Assembly: GCF_028291725.1 (NCBI RefSeq)
Contig: NZ_JAQGNT010000040.1
Coordinates: forward strand, 1 to 64,000
Reading direction: 5' to 3'
Length of the DNA: 64,000 nt
Origin: Hydrocarboniphaga sp.
GTDB taxonomy: Bacteria > Pseudomonadota > Gammaproteobacteria > Nevskiales > Nevskiaceae
The position numbers and the translations under genes were made by a program. Shown here in pieces: positions 48,077 to 56,885 of the stretch (the first letter of the stretch is position 1; each line of letters begins with the position of its first letter). The notes beneath the pieces were generated by a model. The model ran no database searches. It saw only the letters and a program-made list of their open reading frames with translations, and was not told where the DNA came from.

Positions 48077-50557
48077 GTGAAAATCAGCCATGCACTGGCC
48101 TTGTCAGCGGGCGTGTTCGCATGCTCGGGCGTCGAAGCTCAAATCGCCATCGAGGAGCCCGATACCCAGGATTCGGCGGCCGCCAATCCGGCGAACGGGC
48201 CCGCTGCCGTCGCTACGGCGGATGCCGCTGACACCAGCAGCGCTTCACCGGAAAATACCGCTGCCCAGGGGGCGATCGATACGATTCCGGTTTCGGTCGA
48301 AGCCGCCCCGGACGTTCCGATAGAGGAGGCGCCCGCAATGCGTGGCAACCGTCTCATCGAAGAAGTCGTGGTTACGGCACAAAAGCGTGAAGAAAACGTC
48401 CAAGACGTCCCGATCTCGATTCAGGCATTCAGTGCGGAGGCGCTGGATGCAAAAGGTATCACCAATGCGGTGGATCTTCAGCAGGCCACTCCCGGTCTGT
48501 CTTATACGGTGCTGAACAGTTTCTCGATCATTTATCTGCGGGGCGTCGGAACCGACGCTTTTCTGCCATCGGCGGACCTCAGTATCGCGACGTATATCGA
48601 CGGAATCTACTTTCCGTCTTCAGCCGGCCTGGCATCGGAGTTCGGCGCCGTCGAGCGGGTCGAGGTTCTGAAAGGCCCGCAGGGCACGCTGTTCGGGCGT
48701 AACTCGACCGGCGGCGCGATCAGCACCACCACCAAGAAGCCCAGCCAGACGCCGGAAAGCTCCGTCCAGGTCAGCTACGGCCGATACAACGATCTGCGAA
48801 CAAACGCGTACACCAACGTACCGGTGACGGACGAACTGGCGTTCAATATCTCCGCGCTCTACAACCATAAGACGCCGTACTACGAGCATCTGACGCTGGG
48901 CGACGCACTCCAATCCGATGTGGACAAGGGAGCCCGCGCGAAAGTCCGCTGGACACCGGGCGAGCAGTTCGACATCACCTTGGCGGGTCTGATCACGAAA
49001 TCGGACGGAAGCTCCGCGAGCCTCGATACGCAAATCGATCCCAAGCCGGCTTTTCGCGCATTATTTGGCCCGCCGCTACCGGACTATCAGGCCAACAACG
49101 ACGCGCCCAGCGATTATCGCTTCGACAACAAGGTCGCTTATCTGGATGCGAAATATTCGCCGGGGATTCTTGATGTCCGGCTTCTGGCCAGCACCCAGAA
49201 GATCACGACGCTGGCCTACAACGACTTCGACGCCACATCGCTCCCGCTCGTATCGTTCGATACGCGCGGTGCTTACGCCGATGTCCAGACCGCCGAACTG
49301 CAGCTGATCTCCAACGACTCGACCTGGGGAGCGGACTGGTTGAAGTTCGTCGGCGGGCTGTATTACTTCCAGAGCGACGCGGGCTTTGATCCTGCCGTAT
49401 TGGCGGTGGGCTTCTATGATGCCGCGGCGTTGCCGGTAGTCGGACCGCTACTCGGCGGGCGCATCCAGGGTCTGCTCGATCTCGCCGATCCGCTGCTGAT
49501 CACTCCCGTGGACCCGATCAACGTCGCTGTCACCGGTCTGCTGAAAACCCGATCGACCGCGGGCTTCTTTCAGGGTACGGCCTCGATCACCGATACGCTG
49601 TCATTGACTCTGGGTGGGCGTTATCAGACGGAAACCCGAAATCTCTACCGATCGACAGTCGGCGTGGTCGGCCTGCCGAATCCGCTGATCCGCTATCCGC
49701 AGCAATCGGCCGATACCACCAATTTTTCGCCGAAAATTTCGCTTGAGTTCAGACCCGATATCGACACGATGGTCTATGCGTCGTGGGTGAAGGGCTTCAA
49801 GAGCGGCACTTACAATATCGTCTCGATTTATACGGCTCCGGATTATGTGAAGCCCGAGGAGATCGTCACGACCGAGCTCGGCATCAAGTCCGAATGGTTC
49901 GACCGGTCGCTGCGTTTCAATGCGGCGATATTCAACAACGAGATCCGCGATCTGCAAGTGCAGATCATTTCCTTGGCCAGCGGCGGAGCGGTGGCTTTCG
50001 ACAACGCCAACAAGGCGAGAAGCCGCGGCGCCGAGTTCGACACGGTCTGGCAACCGCTGCCGAAAAACCTCCCGGGTCTGGCTGTCACCGCGAATGCGAC
50101 CTACCTGGACGCGAAATACACCGACTTCAAAAATGGCAGCGGCTATAACGATGCTGGACTCTACTTCGGAAAAGGCAGCCTTTTGCTCCTTCCGAATCAG
50201 GATTTCACAGGCAATAGAATCGTGCAGTCGGCAAAGTTTTCGGGAGATTTTGGAGTCAGCTACGTATTCGACATCAAGGGCGGCCCTGTGGAACTGGCGT
50301 CGGACGTGTACTACAACTCCGGGCTCTACTTCACCGCGCAGAACTCACCTCATTCGCAGGAAGGCAACTACTACCTTCTGAATGCCCGGCTGAGTTACCT
50401 CTACGAACCGTGGAATCTGCGGATGACGGCTTTCGCCAAGAACATCAATAACGGGCGCTACTATCTCTTCAACTACGAAACCGATTTCGGTACGAACGCC
50501 CTGCTGCAAACGCCGGCTACCTATGGCCTCAGGCTCGCCTGGGAATTCGGTCACTGA
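48077..50557 (+). CDS. TonB-dependent outer-membrane receptor
   Basis: An 826-residue receptor. GTG at 48077 follows GGGGGA and gives a signal peptide MKISHALALSAGVFACSGVEA. A 65-residue Ala/Asp-rich linker follows, then the TonB box-plug start EEVVVTAQKREENVQDVPIS and plug motifs RGVGTDAF, GVERVEVLKGPQGTLFGRNSTGG (split over the plug), and a 22-strand barrel ending YGLRLAWEFGH. This VTAQKRxENxQDVPxS subgroup is frequent in bacteria that break down steroids, terpenoids and aromatic compounds. No siderophore gene is nearby, so uptake of the cluster's substrate is the best guess. Confidence 0.92.
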   Translation: MKISHALALSAGVFACSGVEAQIAIEEPDTQDSAAANPANGPAAVATADAADTSSASPENTAAQGAIDTIPVSVEAAPDVPIEEAPAMRGNRLIEEVVVTAQKREENVQDVPISIQAFSAEALDAKGITNAVDLQQATPGLSYTVLNSFSIIYLRGVGTDAFLPSADLSIATYIDGIYFPSSAGLASEFGAVERVEVLKGPQGTLFGRNSTGGAISTTTKKPSQTPESSVQVSYGRYNDLRTNAYTNVPVTDELAFNISALYNHKTPYYEHLTLGDALQSDVDKGARAKVRWTPGEQFDITLAGLITKSDGSSASLDTQIDPKPAFRALFGPPLPDYQANNDAPSDYRFDNKVAYLDAKYSPGILDVRLLASTQKITTLAYNDFDATSLPLVSFDTRGAYADVQTAELQLISNDSTWGADWLKFVGGLYYFQSDAGFDPAVLAVGFYDAAALPVVGPLLGGRIQGLLDLADPLLITPVDPINVAVTGLLKTRSTAGFFQGTASITDTLSLTLGGRYQTETRNLYRSTVGVVGLPNPLIRYPQQSADTTNFSPKISLEFRPDIDTMVYASWVKGFKSGTYNIVSIYTAPDYVKPEEIVTTELGIKSEWFDRSLRFNAAIFNNEIRDLQVQIISLASGGAVAFDNANKARSRGAEFDTVWQPLPKNLPGLAVTANATYLDAKYTDFKNGSGYNDAGLYFGKGSLLLLPNQDFTGNRIVQSAKFSGDFGVSYVFDIKGGPVELASDVYYNSGLYFTAQNSPHSQEGNYYLLNARLSYLYEPWNLRMTAFAKNINNGRYYLFNYETDFGTNALLQTPATYGLRLAWEFGH

Positions 50558-50609
50558 GGCGAGTGCGGTTCCGGCTCGACGGACCCGAGCAACAGCGACT
50601 CACTGCATC

Positions 50610-50638
50610 TTGTTCGAGAGCGTCGCGTTCGCTATAGT
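50610..50638 (+). promoter_or_regulatory. Sigma-70-type promoter of the FAD-oxidoreductase operon
   Basis: TTGTTC (50610-50615), 17-bp spacer, TATAGT (50633-50638). The operator follows at once. Its -35/spacer/-10 geometry is the same as at 47044-47072 on the opposite strand. Confidence 0.65.
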
Positions 50639-50656
50639 CTTAGAACATGTTCTAAG
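50639..50656. promoter_or_regulatory. KstR-like operator, perfect palindrome CTTAGAACATGTTCTAAG
   Basis: A perfect 18-bp palindrome directly downstream of the -10 box, covering the expected transcription start. It contains TnnAACnnGTTnnA, the pattern bound by KstR, a TetR-family repressor of steroid catabolism in actinobacteria. No TetR gene lies in the window, so the regulator is encoded elsewhere. Repression relieved by a CoA thioester is the expected mode for KstR-like proteins. Confidence 0.75.
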
Positions 50657-50776
50657 CTAGTGTGACAGAGTCGGACCGACGTACTGAGACTCGTGCTCTA
50701 TTGGCCTCCGGGCCGATTCGTACGGCGGTGATGCGGCATTCCCACTACGACAAGCTAAAATTGGAGAAGCAGTGGC

Positions 50777-52342
50777 ATGAATCCGTCAGCGGACGTGATC
50801 GTTATCGGTGGTGGGCATAACGGGCTGGTCGCCGCCTGTTATCTGGCGAAGGCTGGCCGCAAGGTGCTGGTGTTGGAAGCATCCGAAACCTTCGGCGGCA
50901 TGGTTTCGACCAATCCGGTGATCGGCGCGGCTCCGAACCATCGGATCAATGAAGGCGGAATGGATAACACGCTGCTGCGCGAGACGAACATCGTTCACGA
51001 TCTATCCCTGGAAAGCTTCGGCTATGGAGAGATCGAAATCGATCCGGCCTATGCTTTCCTGCAGCCTGATGGCTCTTCGCTGTGCATCTGGAAAGATCCA
51101 CAGAAGACGGCGGATGAAATTCGCAGGTTCTCCCAGAAGGACGCCCGCGCTTATATCGACTTCGCCAATGATATCGATCTGATGATGAATTTGTCGGTCC
51201 CGTATATGAAGTCGCATCCGATACGGGTCAATATCTGGGAGATGTTCCTCGGCATCCTGAAGTTGCTGCGCCATCCTCGGCGTGCGATCGGCTTGAGCCG
51301 TTTTGTTTCCGCATCTCATGCGGAATATATCGAAGAGAGTTTTGAGCACCCGATAGTGCGCGGCCCGCTCGCGGCGATCGTTCCCTTCCTGCCGATCCAG
51401 CAGGAGATGACGGCGTGGATGCTGATCCAGTTCGGCTTTATTCACCGTAAAGGCGTGAGTCGAATCAGGACCGGCTCCGGCGGACTGACCGATGCGCTGG
51501 GTAAGTGCCTGCTGGCCAGCGGAGGCAGCATTCGTACCGGCGCCAAAGTCGAGCAGATCCTGGTGGAGAACCAGCGGGCTGCCGGTGTCAAGCTGGTCGG
51601 CGGCGAAGAGCTGCGTGCTCCCGTCACTGTCGCTGCCTGCAATATCTACAACACGCTACAGCAGCTGCTGCCGGCCGGTGCGCTCACCGACCGCGAGTTG
51701 GCGCAGGCTAGGCGCATACCTAACGCAGCCAGTAATGCAAGCTCCTACAAGCTCGATATCGCCCTGGATGCCCGGGCCTCGCTCGCCAAACATCAGGCGT
51801 GGCGCAAGAACGACATCGATCTGCGCAAGTGTGGCCTGTGCTGGGCCACCTATGAGCAGCATATCAAGGCCTGGGATGCCTGCGCCCGTGGTGAAATCCC
51901 CGATCCGCTGCCAGTGTTCGTGCTGATTCCATCCGCCAACGATCCCTCTCAGGCTCCCGAGGGGCAGGACACTATCTGGTGCTGGTCGGGTATCGCTACA
52001 GCCACTCCGACCCAGCCTTGGGAGGAAATCAAAGCGAGCGTCACCAAAGGCGTGATTCTCGACATTAAGCAGTACATCGACAACGTAGAGACTGCTGAAA
52101 TCGGTCGCCGTGTCATGTCGCCGGATGATCTGGCGACGCGGTTCCACGTACCCAAGGGGAACGTGTACCACGTAGACACCGGCATGTCGCGATTCGGGCC
52201 ATTTCGTCCGGCGCCGGCATTCGCCAATTACACGACATCGGTGAAGGGCCTCTTTCTGAGCGGCGGCAGTATGCATCCTAGCGCCGGAATCGCCGGTATT
52301 CCCGGCCGGATCGCGGCCCAGACGGTCCTGCGGCTGTCTTAG
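50777..52342 (+). CDS. FAD-dependent oxidoreductase, phytoene-desaturase/CrtI-like
   Basis: A 521-residue flavoprotein. The dinucleotide-binding motif VIVIGGGHNGLVAACYLAKAG..VLVLEA is at residues 7-35. The C-terminal FAD motif is GLFLSGGSMHPSAGIAGIPG (about 492-511). The family covers carotenoid desaturases and isomerases but also many uncharacterised enzymes acting on isoprenoids and other lipids. No carotenoid synthesis gene is present, so a catabolic dehydrogenase role is likelier. It is the first gene after the operator-controlled promoter. A C-terminal remnant of a relative lies at 45756. Confidence 0.87.
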   Translation: MNPSADVIVIGGGHNGLVAACYLAKAGRKVLVLEASETFGGMVSTNPVIGAAPNHRINEGGMDNTLLRETNIVHDLSLESFGYGEIEIDPAYAFLQPDGSSLCIWKDPQKTADEIRRFSQKDARAYIDFANDIDLMMNLSVPYMKSHPIRVNIWEMFLGILKLLRHPRRAIGLSRFVSASHAEYIEESFEHPIVRGPLAAIVPFLPIQQEMTAWMLIQFGFIHRKGVSRIRTGSGGLTDALGKCLLASGGSIRTGAKVEQILVENQRAAGVKLVGGEELRAPVTVAACNIYNTLQQLLPAGALTDRELAQARRIPNAASNASSYKLDIALDARASLAKHQAWRKNDIDLRKCGLCWATYEQHIKAWDACARGEIPDPLPVFVLIPSANDPSQAPEGQDTIWCWSGIATATPTQPWEEIKASVTKGVILDIKQYIDNVETAEIGRRVMSPDDLATRFHVPKGNVYHVDTGMSRFGPFRPAPAFANYTTSVKGLFLSGGSMHPSAGIAGIPGRIAAQTVLRLS

Positions 52343-52394
52343 GCAATTGAAAAAGAGCAGTCGAATTCGGTTAAGCGGGCGAGGAGAAAGCAAG

Positions 52395-53483
52395 ATGGCC
52401 ATAGTAAGCACTGCCGGTGACTTGTCCAGGAAAGGAGCGAGAGCGATCACCTCGCCCGACTTCAATCCGATCCATATCTGGGCCTTTTTCGGTTTGGCCT
52501 TCATCGCGCTCAACATCTATGTCTATAGCATGTGGATCACCGGGCCTTACTTCATTACCGTGCCCATCGGAGCGGACGTACCGCCCTGGTGGATGATAGC
52601 GACCGCGCGCTTTCTGGAATTTTTCTCGCCGACCTGCTTTGTAATCGTGGCTTACCGCGTGATCTACCGGCCTTGGCGTCGAACGGGCGAGTTGAGCAAC
52701 GACGCCCTGATCGTGCTGGCCTGCCTGACGTTCAACTGGCAGAACAACCTGCCCAATTATTTCGTATCGACCGCGGCGCTGCTGAACTCGACGTTCACCA
52801 ATTGGGGTTCCTGGTACATGTACGTGCCGGGCTGGATATCGCCCAACATGCAGAACATGCCGGAAGCGCCTCTGGCCTGGTTTTTCTGCTACGCCACATT
52901 CTTCGTGTTCGGCCCGATGCTGCTCGGCGCCAAGATCATGAGGTCGATGAAGGGGCGCTTCCCGTACCTGAGCGCCTGGCAGATGTTCTGCTGCATCTGG
53001 CTGTTCTTCATGCTTTGGGACTTTGTTCTCGAAGGGCTGTTTCTGCGCCTTGGCTTTTATGCTTACGCGACCGCCTACGCGCCGCTGACCCTGTGGGCGG
53101 GCAAGCCGTATCAGTTTCCTTTCTACGAGGTCGTGGGCTGGGGATTGGCCTTGACCTGCTATGCATCGAGCTACTACTACCGCGACGACAAGGGTTACAC
53201 CTGGATCGAGCGGGGAGTGCAGCGATTGAAGGTGAGCAAGCCGGTGCAGAAAATCCTGCGGATTCTGGCGCTGACGGCGGGCCTGAATTTCGCGATGTTG
53301 ATACTGTCCGACATTCCGATCGCATTCGGGGCCCTGTTCGGAGGGCCGATGGTTCAGGGCTATCCGTCGTATCTGAATACCAAGCTGTGCGGGCCGGACA
53401 CGGCCTACGATTGCCCGGGCCCGGAGGTGTTGATTCCCCGGCAGGGTACGCCAACCAATCGCCTTGCCCGGCCCGCGTCCTAG
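52395..53483 (+). CDS. AveC-like spirocyclase-family membrane protein
   Basis: A 362-residue integral membrane protein with about seven helices (near 28-48, 66-90, 103-118, 160-180, 195-220, 245-262, 288-312). It has conserved aromatic/polar blocks such as TFNWQNNLPNYF, NWGSWYMYVPGW and LWDFVLEGLFLRLGFYAY. These resemble the AveC/MeiC group, whose founding member closes the spiroketal ring and dehydrates it in avermectin synthesis; the proteobacterial relatives have no known reaction. GAGGAG precedes the ATG at 52395. It lies 52 bp after the FAD oxidoreductase and is probably co-transcribed with it and the two small genes downstream. Confidence 0.75.
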   Translation: MAIVSTAGDLSRKGARAITSPDFNPIHIWAFFGLAFIALNIYVYSMWITGPYFITVPIGADVPPWWMIATARFLEFFSPTCFVIVAYRVIYRPWRRTGELSNDALIVLACLTFNWQNNLPNYFVSTAALLNSTFTNWGSWYMYVPGWISPNMQNMPEAPLAWFFCYATFFVFGPMLLGAKIMRSMKGRFPYLSAWQMFCCIWLFFMLWDFVLEGLFLRLGFYAYATAYAPLTLWAGKPYQFPFYEVVGWGLALTCYASSYYYRDDKGYTWIERGVQRLKVSKPVQKILRILALTAGLNFAMLILSDIPIAFGALFGGPMVQGYPSYLNTKLCGPDTAYDCPGPEVLIPRQGTPTNRLARPAS

Positions 53484-53504
53484 TGTCGTGAATCAGAAGT
53501 TCGC

Positions 53505-53699
53505 ATGCGCAATCCCATCGTGGGCTGGTTGGCGGCGGGTCTGGCTTGCGCCTGCGTGCTGGGAATTTTCTACGGTTTCATTTTTACCCATCCGAACCTC
53601 GCGGAGAACCTGGTGAGCATCATCTCGGGCGTGGCACTCGGCTCGCTGGTGCGCGCCGGTGTTCAAGGCAGGTTTCGACGGGACGACAAGCGGGAATGA
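53505..53699 (+). CDS. Small two-helix membrane protein
   Basis: A 64-residue protein with two hydrophobic segments (about 7-27 and 36-52) and a basic C-terminus, QGRFRRDDKRE. It is 21 bp after the AveC-like gene, and its stop overlaps the start of the next tiny gene (ATGA). I recognise no family. Its size and place suggest an accessory subunit of the membrane enzyme upstream. Confidence 0.6.
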   Translation: MRNPIVGWLAAGLACACVLGIFYGFIFTHPNLAENLVSIISGVALGSLVRAGVQGRFRRDDKRE

Positions 53700-53833
53700 T
53701 GCGTCGCCGCATCGACAGCGAGCTTCCCATCTGGGTTTTGGGTCTGATGTTCATGGCCTGGGGTCTATGCGCCATGTGGGATCTCGTCGGCACGTCGGAG
53801 AACGTTAAGGAGAATAAGCGCCACAACCGGTGA
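53696..53833 (+). CDS. Very small single-helix membrane protein
   Basis: A 45-residue protein, MMRRRIDSELPIWVLGLMFM then AWGLCAMWDLVG and a polar tail with several Asn and Lys. One helix spans about residues 11-30. The start overlaps the preceding stop by four bases, with GGGA just upstream, so it is translationally coupled to the 64-residue gene. No family is recognised. The conserved layout rather than similarity supports it as a real gene. Confidence 0.55.
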   Translation: MMRRRIDSELPIWVLGLMFMAWGLCAMWDLVGTSENVKENKRHNR

Positions 53834-53988
53834 AAGCAGAACAGGCCAGCGTGTCCATGCAAGCGCCCTTGGTCCGCGCTCGCAGCACGGAGTATGCTTC
53901 GATCCCGGTAATTGAATGGCGTGCTGAACCGAGCGGCGCTTTGGACTTTTAGAAAGCGCTGCCGTCGCGAATCGATGGAGGAGTGATT

Positions 53989-56691
53989 GTGAGCTTGGCT
54001 TCTGTTCAACATGCGGTACGTTCCAAGCTCAGTTCGCCGCTATCGACGCCTTACGAGGTCGCACGAAAACAGATTTGCGAAAGAATCGCGGCCACCGATT
54101 CGATCCGCCTCGTATTGATCCGTGGACCGGCAGGTTTCGGCAAGACCACGGCGATGCTGCAACTCCGCCAGCAGGCGGAGGCCGATGCCTCGCACTGTTC
54201 ATGGCTCAACCTGGACGAGGCCGATAACGACGTATCGCGATTCCTGTCGTACTTGTCGCGCGCGATCGCCGGGCTGAGAGGCGAGGCCGAGGAAACGCGG
54301 GATGCTCCAGCCTCGCATGCCGACAACAGCGACGATCTCGCCCTGGATGTCATCGACAGTATTGCCGGCACGCCGGGTCCGTTCATCCTGTTTCTCGATG
54401 AATTCGAGGCGATCCGCAACCCGACCATACTGGGGCTGGTGACGCAGCTGGTCGAATCGCTGCCGCCCGGCGGCCGGATCGTCATCGGATCGCGTATCGT
54501 TCCAGAGATCGGCCTGGGCCGCATGCGGGCCAAGGGCTATCTTGTCGAGGTGGAACCCTCCCAGCTGCGCTTCTCGCTTGAAGAAATCAGCGACTTCCTG
54601 ATGCTGCGGCGCAAATTGCTGCTCAATCCGGAACAGGTCCAGCAGCTGCATCGCAGCACCGAGGGCTGGGTAACCGCGATCTGGCTTGCGTCGATGGCGC
54701 TGGAGCGACGCACCGATGTCGATTCGTTCATCGGTTCTTTCTCCGGCACCAACTCCGCGATCGCGGACTATCTGGCCGAGGACGTCCTCGCCGGCCTGCC
54801 CGACAGCCAGCGCGAGTTTTTGCTGCATGCTTGCATACTCGATGAACTGACGATTCCCCTGTGCGACGCGGTCTGCGATCGAACGGACAGCGGCGACATG
54901 CTGCTGCAGCTCGAGCGCGCCAATCTGTTTCTGATTCCGCGCGACGAGGATCGCAAGTGGTATCGCTTTCACAGCCTGTTCTCGAGTTTCCTGCGCAATC
55001 AGCTGGCGCGTCTATGGCCGGATCAGCCCCCTATCCTGCATCGCCGGGCTGCCGACTGGTATCTCGCGCAGGATCGGGCTATCCCTGCGATCACGCATGC
55101 GATCGCTTCGGGCGACATGAGGTTCGCGCTGCCGCTGCTGGAGCAGCACATCGAACGCTTGCTGATTGAAGGACGCCTGCGCCTTCTGTTGCGCTGGTTC
55201 AATTCGCTGCCGCCTGCGATTCTGCAGGAGCGTCCCACCTTCAGAATCGCACACGCCTGGGCCGTGACTTTCACACGCGGCGCCAGCGAAGCGCTTTCGC
55301 TCGTCGACAATCTGGAGGCGGGTGCCCTTCCGCCTGCTGCACAGGCCCAGCTGCGGGCGCTGCGGCCGATGGGCCTGGGCATGACCGATCACATCGAAGA
55401 ATCCTACGAACAGGGCATGGACGCCTTGCCGTTGATATCGAGTGAGCATCAGTTTGCGCACAGCATGCTGGCGCAGGCATTGACCAATGTCTGCATGATT
55501 ACCGGCCGCTTCGCCGACGCGCGCAAGTTCGCAGATCAGGCACGCGGTCACGGATCGGCCGACGGAACGCCCGGGCGCTTCAGCCTGGTTCTGGCCGATA
55601 CCGCCGAGGCGACGATGGAGCTGATGCAGGGGCGCCTGCGTCAGGCGACGGTGCGCCTGCAGGTTGCCGGCGGCAAGCCGGAGGACGGCAGCATGAGCCG
55701 CAGCCGTTCCGGCAACGCTTTTCAGGGAATCCTGTTGGCCGAGGTTTTGTACGAAGCGGGCGAACTGGAAGATGCGCGCCGCCTGCTCGAAGTCTACGTG
55801 CCGCTGATCAGGAATCTGGCTTTGCCCGACAAGCTGATCAGTGCGTTCGTGCTGCTGTCCAGAATCCTGTGCCGCGACGGCGACGATGACCGCTGGCTTC
55901 AGCTGCTCACGGAGCTCGAGGCCATGGGCCATCGGCTCGGACTGCCGCGCGTGGTCGCGAGCGCAAGACTGGAGCGCGCCCGCCAATGGCTGATGCAGGG
56001 CGACATCGATCGCGCGAAGGACCAGCTGAAAAGCTCAGGCGAGCCGGTGTTGTGGCAGCAGGTAACGCGGCGCTGGTTCGTTGCCAATGACACGCTGACG
56101 CTGCCTCTGGCCGCGCTGCGCCAGATGACGCACAGCGGGTCTGCCGCGAAGGCGCTCCAAGCCCTGAAACAGGAACTGGAGGACGCCGAACTCGGCCAGC
56201 GCCATCGACGCGCGCTCAAAGTGCGGATTCTGCTGGCCGACGCCTTGCACCGCGACGGCCAGCACAAGCAGGCACTGAGGGTAATGAACCGTGCGCTCGA
56301 ATTCGCAGCGACCGAGGGCTTTATCCAGATCTTCCTGGAAGAAGGCAGCACCGTGGAGATGCTGCTGAGGGAATGCGCCGCTGCGCGCCAGTCGTCCAGC
56401 GATCTGGAGCTCAGTCCTGCTGTTTCGCTATTGGAACGACTGACCCGACCGGAACGAAAAAACAGCGCGGCGATCCAACCGCCATCGGCACAGGCCGAAG
56501 CGCTGACTCGCAAGGAATCGCAAGTCCTGGAGTTGCTCGCCCAGGGGCATTCGAACCAAAGTATTGCCGATAGGCTCTTCGTCTCCGAGACGACCGTGAG
56601 GACGCATCTGCGCAGCGTCAATATCAAGCTCAATGCGGGTAACCGCATGCAGGCCATCGCCATCGCCCGCCGGCTGCAACTGATTCCCTGA
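53989..56691 (+). CDS. Large LuxR-family transcriptional activator, MalT/AlkS-like
   Basis: A 900-residue regulator: N-terminal STAND-type ATPase with Walker A RGPAGFGKTT (residues about 45-54) and Walker B-like FILFLDEFEAI, then winged-helix and tetratricopeptide-like helical repeats (about 330-780), and a C-terminal LuxR helix-turn-helix (about 836-893, LTRKESQVLELLAQGHSNQS and VSETTVRTHLRSV). A GTG at 53989 with GGAGGAG six bases before it is preferred to the GTG at 53983. MalT-type proteins sense small inducers; AlkS, a close architectural match, controls alkane oxidation and its rubredoxins. Control of the adjacent desaturase-rubredoxin or dioxygenase genes is likely but inferred. Confidence 0.88.
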   Translation: MSLASVQHAVRSKLSSPLSTPYEVARKQICERIAATDSIRLVLIRGPAGFGKTTAMLQLRQQAEADASHCSWLNLDEADNDVSRFLSYLSRAIAGLRGEAEETRDAPASHADNSDDLALDVIDSIAGTPGPFILFLDEFEAIRNPTILGLVTQLVESLPPGGRIVIGSRIVPEIGLGRMRAKGYLVEVEPSQLRFSLEEISDFLMLRRKLLLNPEQVQQLHRSTEGWVTAIWLASMALERRTDVDSFIGSFSGTNSAIADYLAEDVLAGLPDSQREFLLHACILDELTIPLCDAVCDRTDSGDMLLQLERANLFLIPRDEDRKWYRFHSLFSSFLRNQLARLWPDQPPILHRRAADWYLAQDRAIPAITHAIASGDMRFALPLLEQHIERLLIEGRLRLLLRWFNSLPPAILQERPTFRIAHAWAVTFTRGASEALSLVDNLEAGALPPAAQAQLRALRPMGLGMTDHIEESYEQGMDALPLISSEHQFAHSMLAQALTNVCMITGRFADARKFADQARGHGSADGTPGRFSLVLADTAEATMELMQGRLRQATVRLQVAGGKPEDGSMSRSRSGNAFQGILLAEVLYEAGELEDARRLLEVYVPLIRNLALPDKLISAFVLLSRILCRDGDDDRWLQLLTELEAMGHRLGLPRVVASARLERARQWLMQGDIDRAKDQLKSSGEPVLWQQVTRRWFVANDTLTLPLAALRQMTHSGSAAKALQALKQELEDAELGQRHRRALKVRILLADALHRDGQHKQALRVMNRALEFAATEGFIQIFLEEGSTVEMLLRECAAARQSSSDLELSPAVSLLERLTRPERKNSAAIQPPSAQAEALTRKESQVLELLAQGHSNQSIADRLFVSETTVRTHLRSVNIKLNAGNRMQAIAIARRLQLIP

Positions 56692-56713
56692 CAGTAAGAC
56701 TAGCGATGCGATA

Positions 56714-56878
56714 TCAATCTTCGATCAAATCGTAGTCGCTCTTGGCGGCGCCGCACTCCGGGCAGCACCAATCGTCCGGAATATCCTCGTAGCGTGTGCC
56801 CGGTGCGATGCCGCTGTCGGGATCGCCGAGCGCTTCGTCGTAAATGTGTGAGCAGTAACGGCAGCGGAATTTTCGCAT
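56714..56878 (-). CDS. Rubredoxin
   Basis: A 54-residue iron protein with both CxxC knuckles: MRKFRCRYCSHIYDEALGD (CRYC) and DWCCPECGAAKSDY (CPEC). It transfers single electrons, typically from rubredoxin reductase to a membrane hydroxylase. Its start is only 7 bp after the stop of the desaturase/hydroxylase gene on the same strand, so the two form an operon and probably a redox pair. No rubredoxin reductase lies in the window. Confidence 0.93.
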   Translation of the reverse strand: MRKFRCRYCSHIYDEALGDPDSGIAPGTRYEDIPDDWCCPECGAAKSDYDLIED

Positions 56879-56885
56879 GGGCGAG

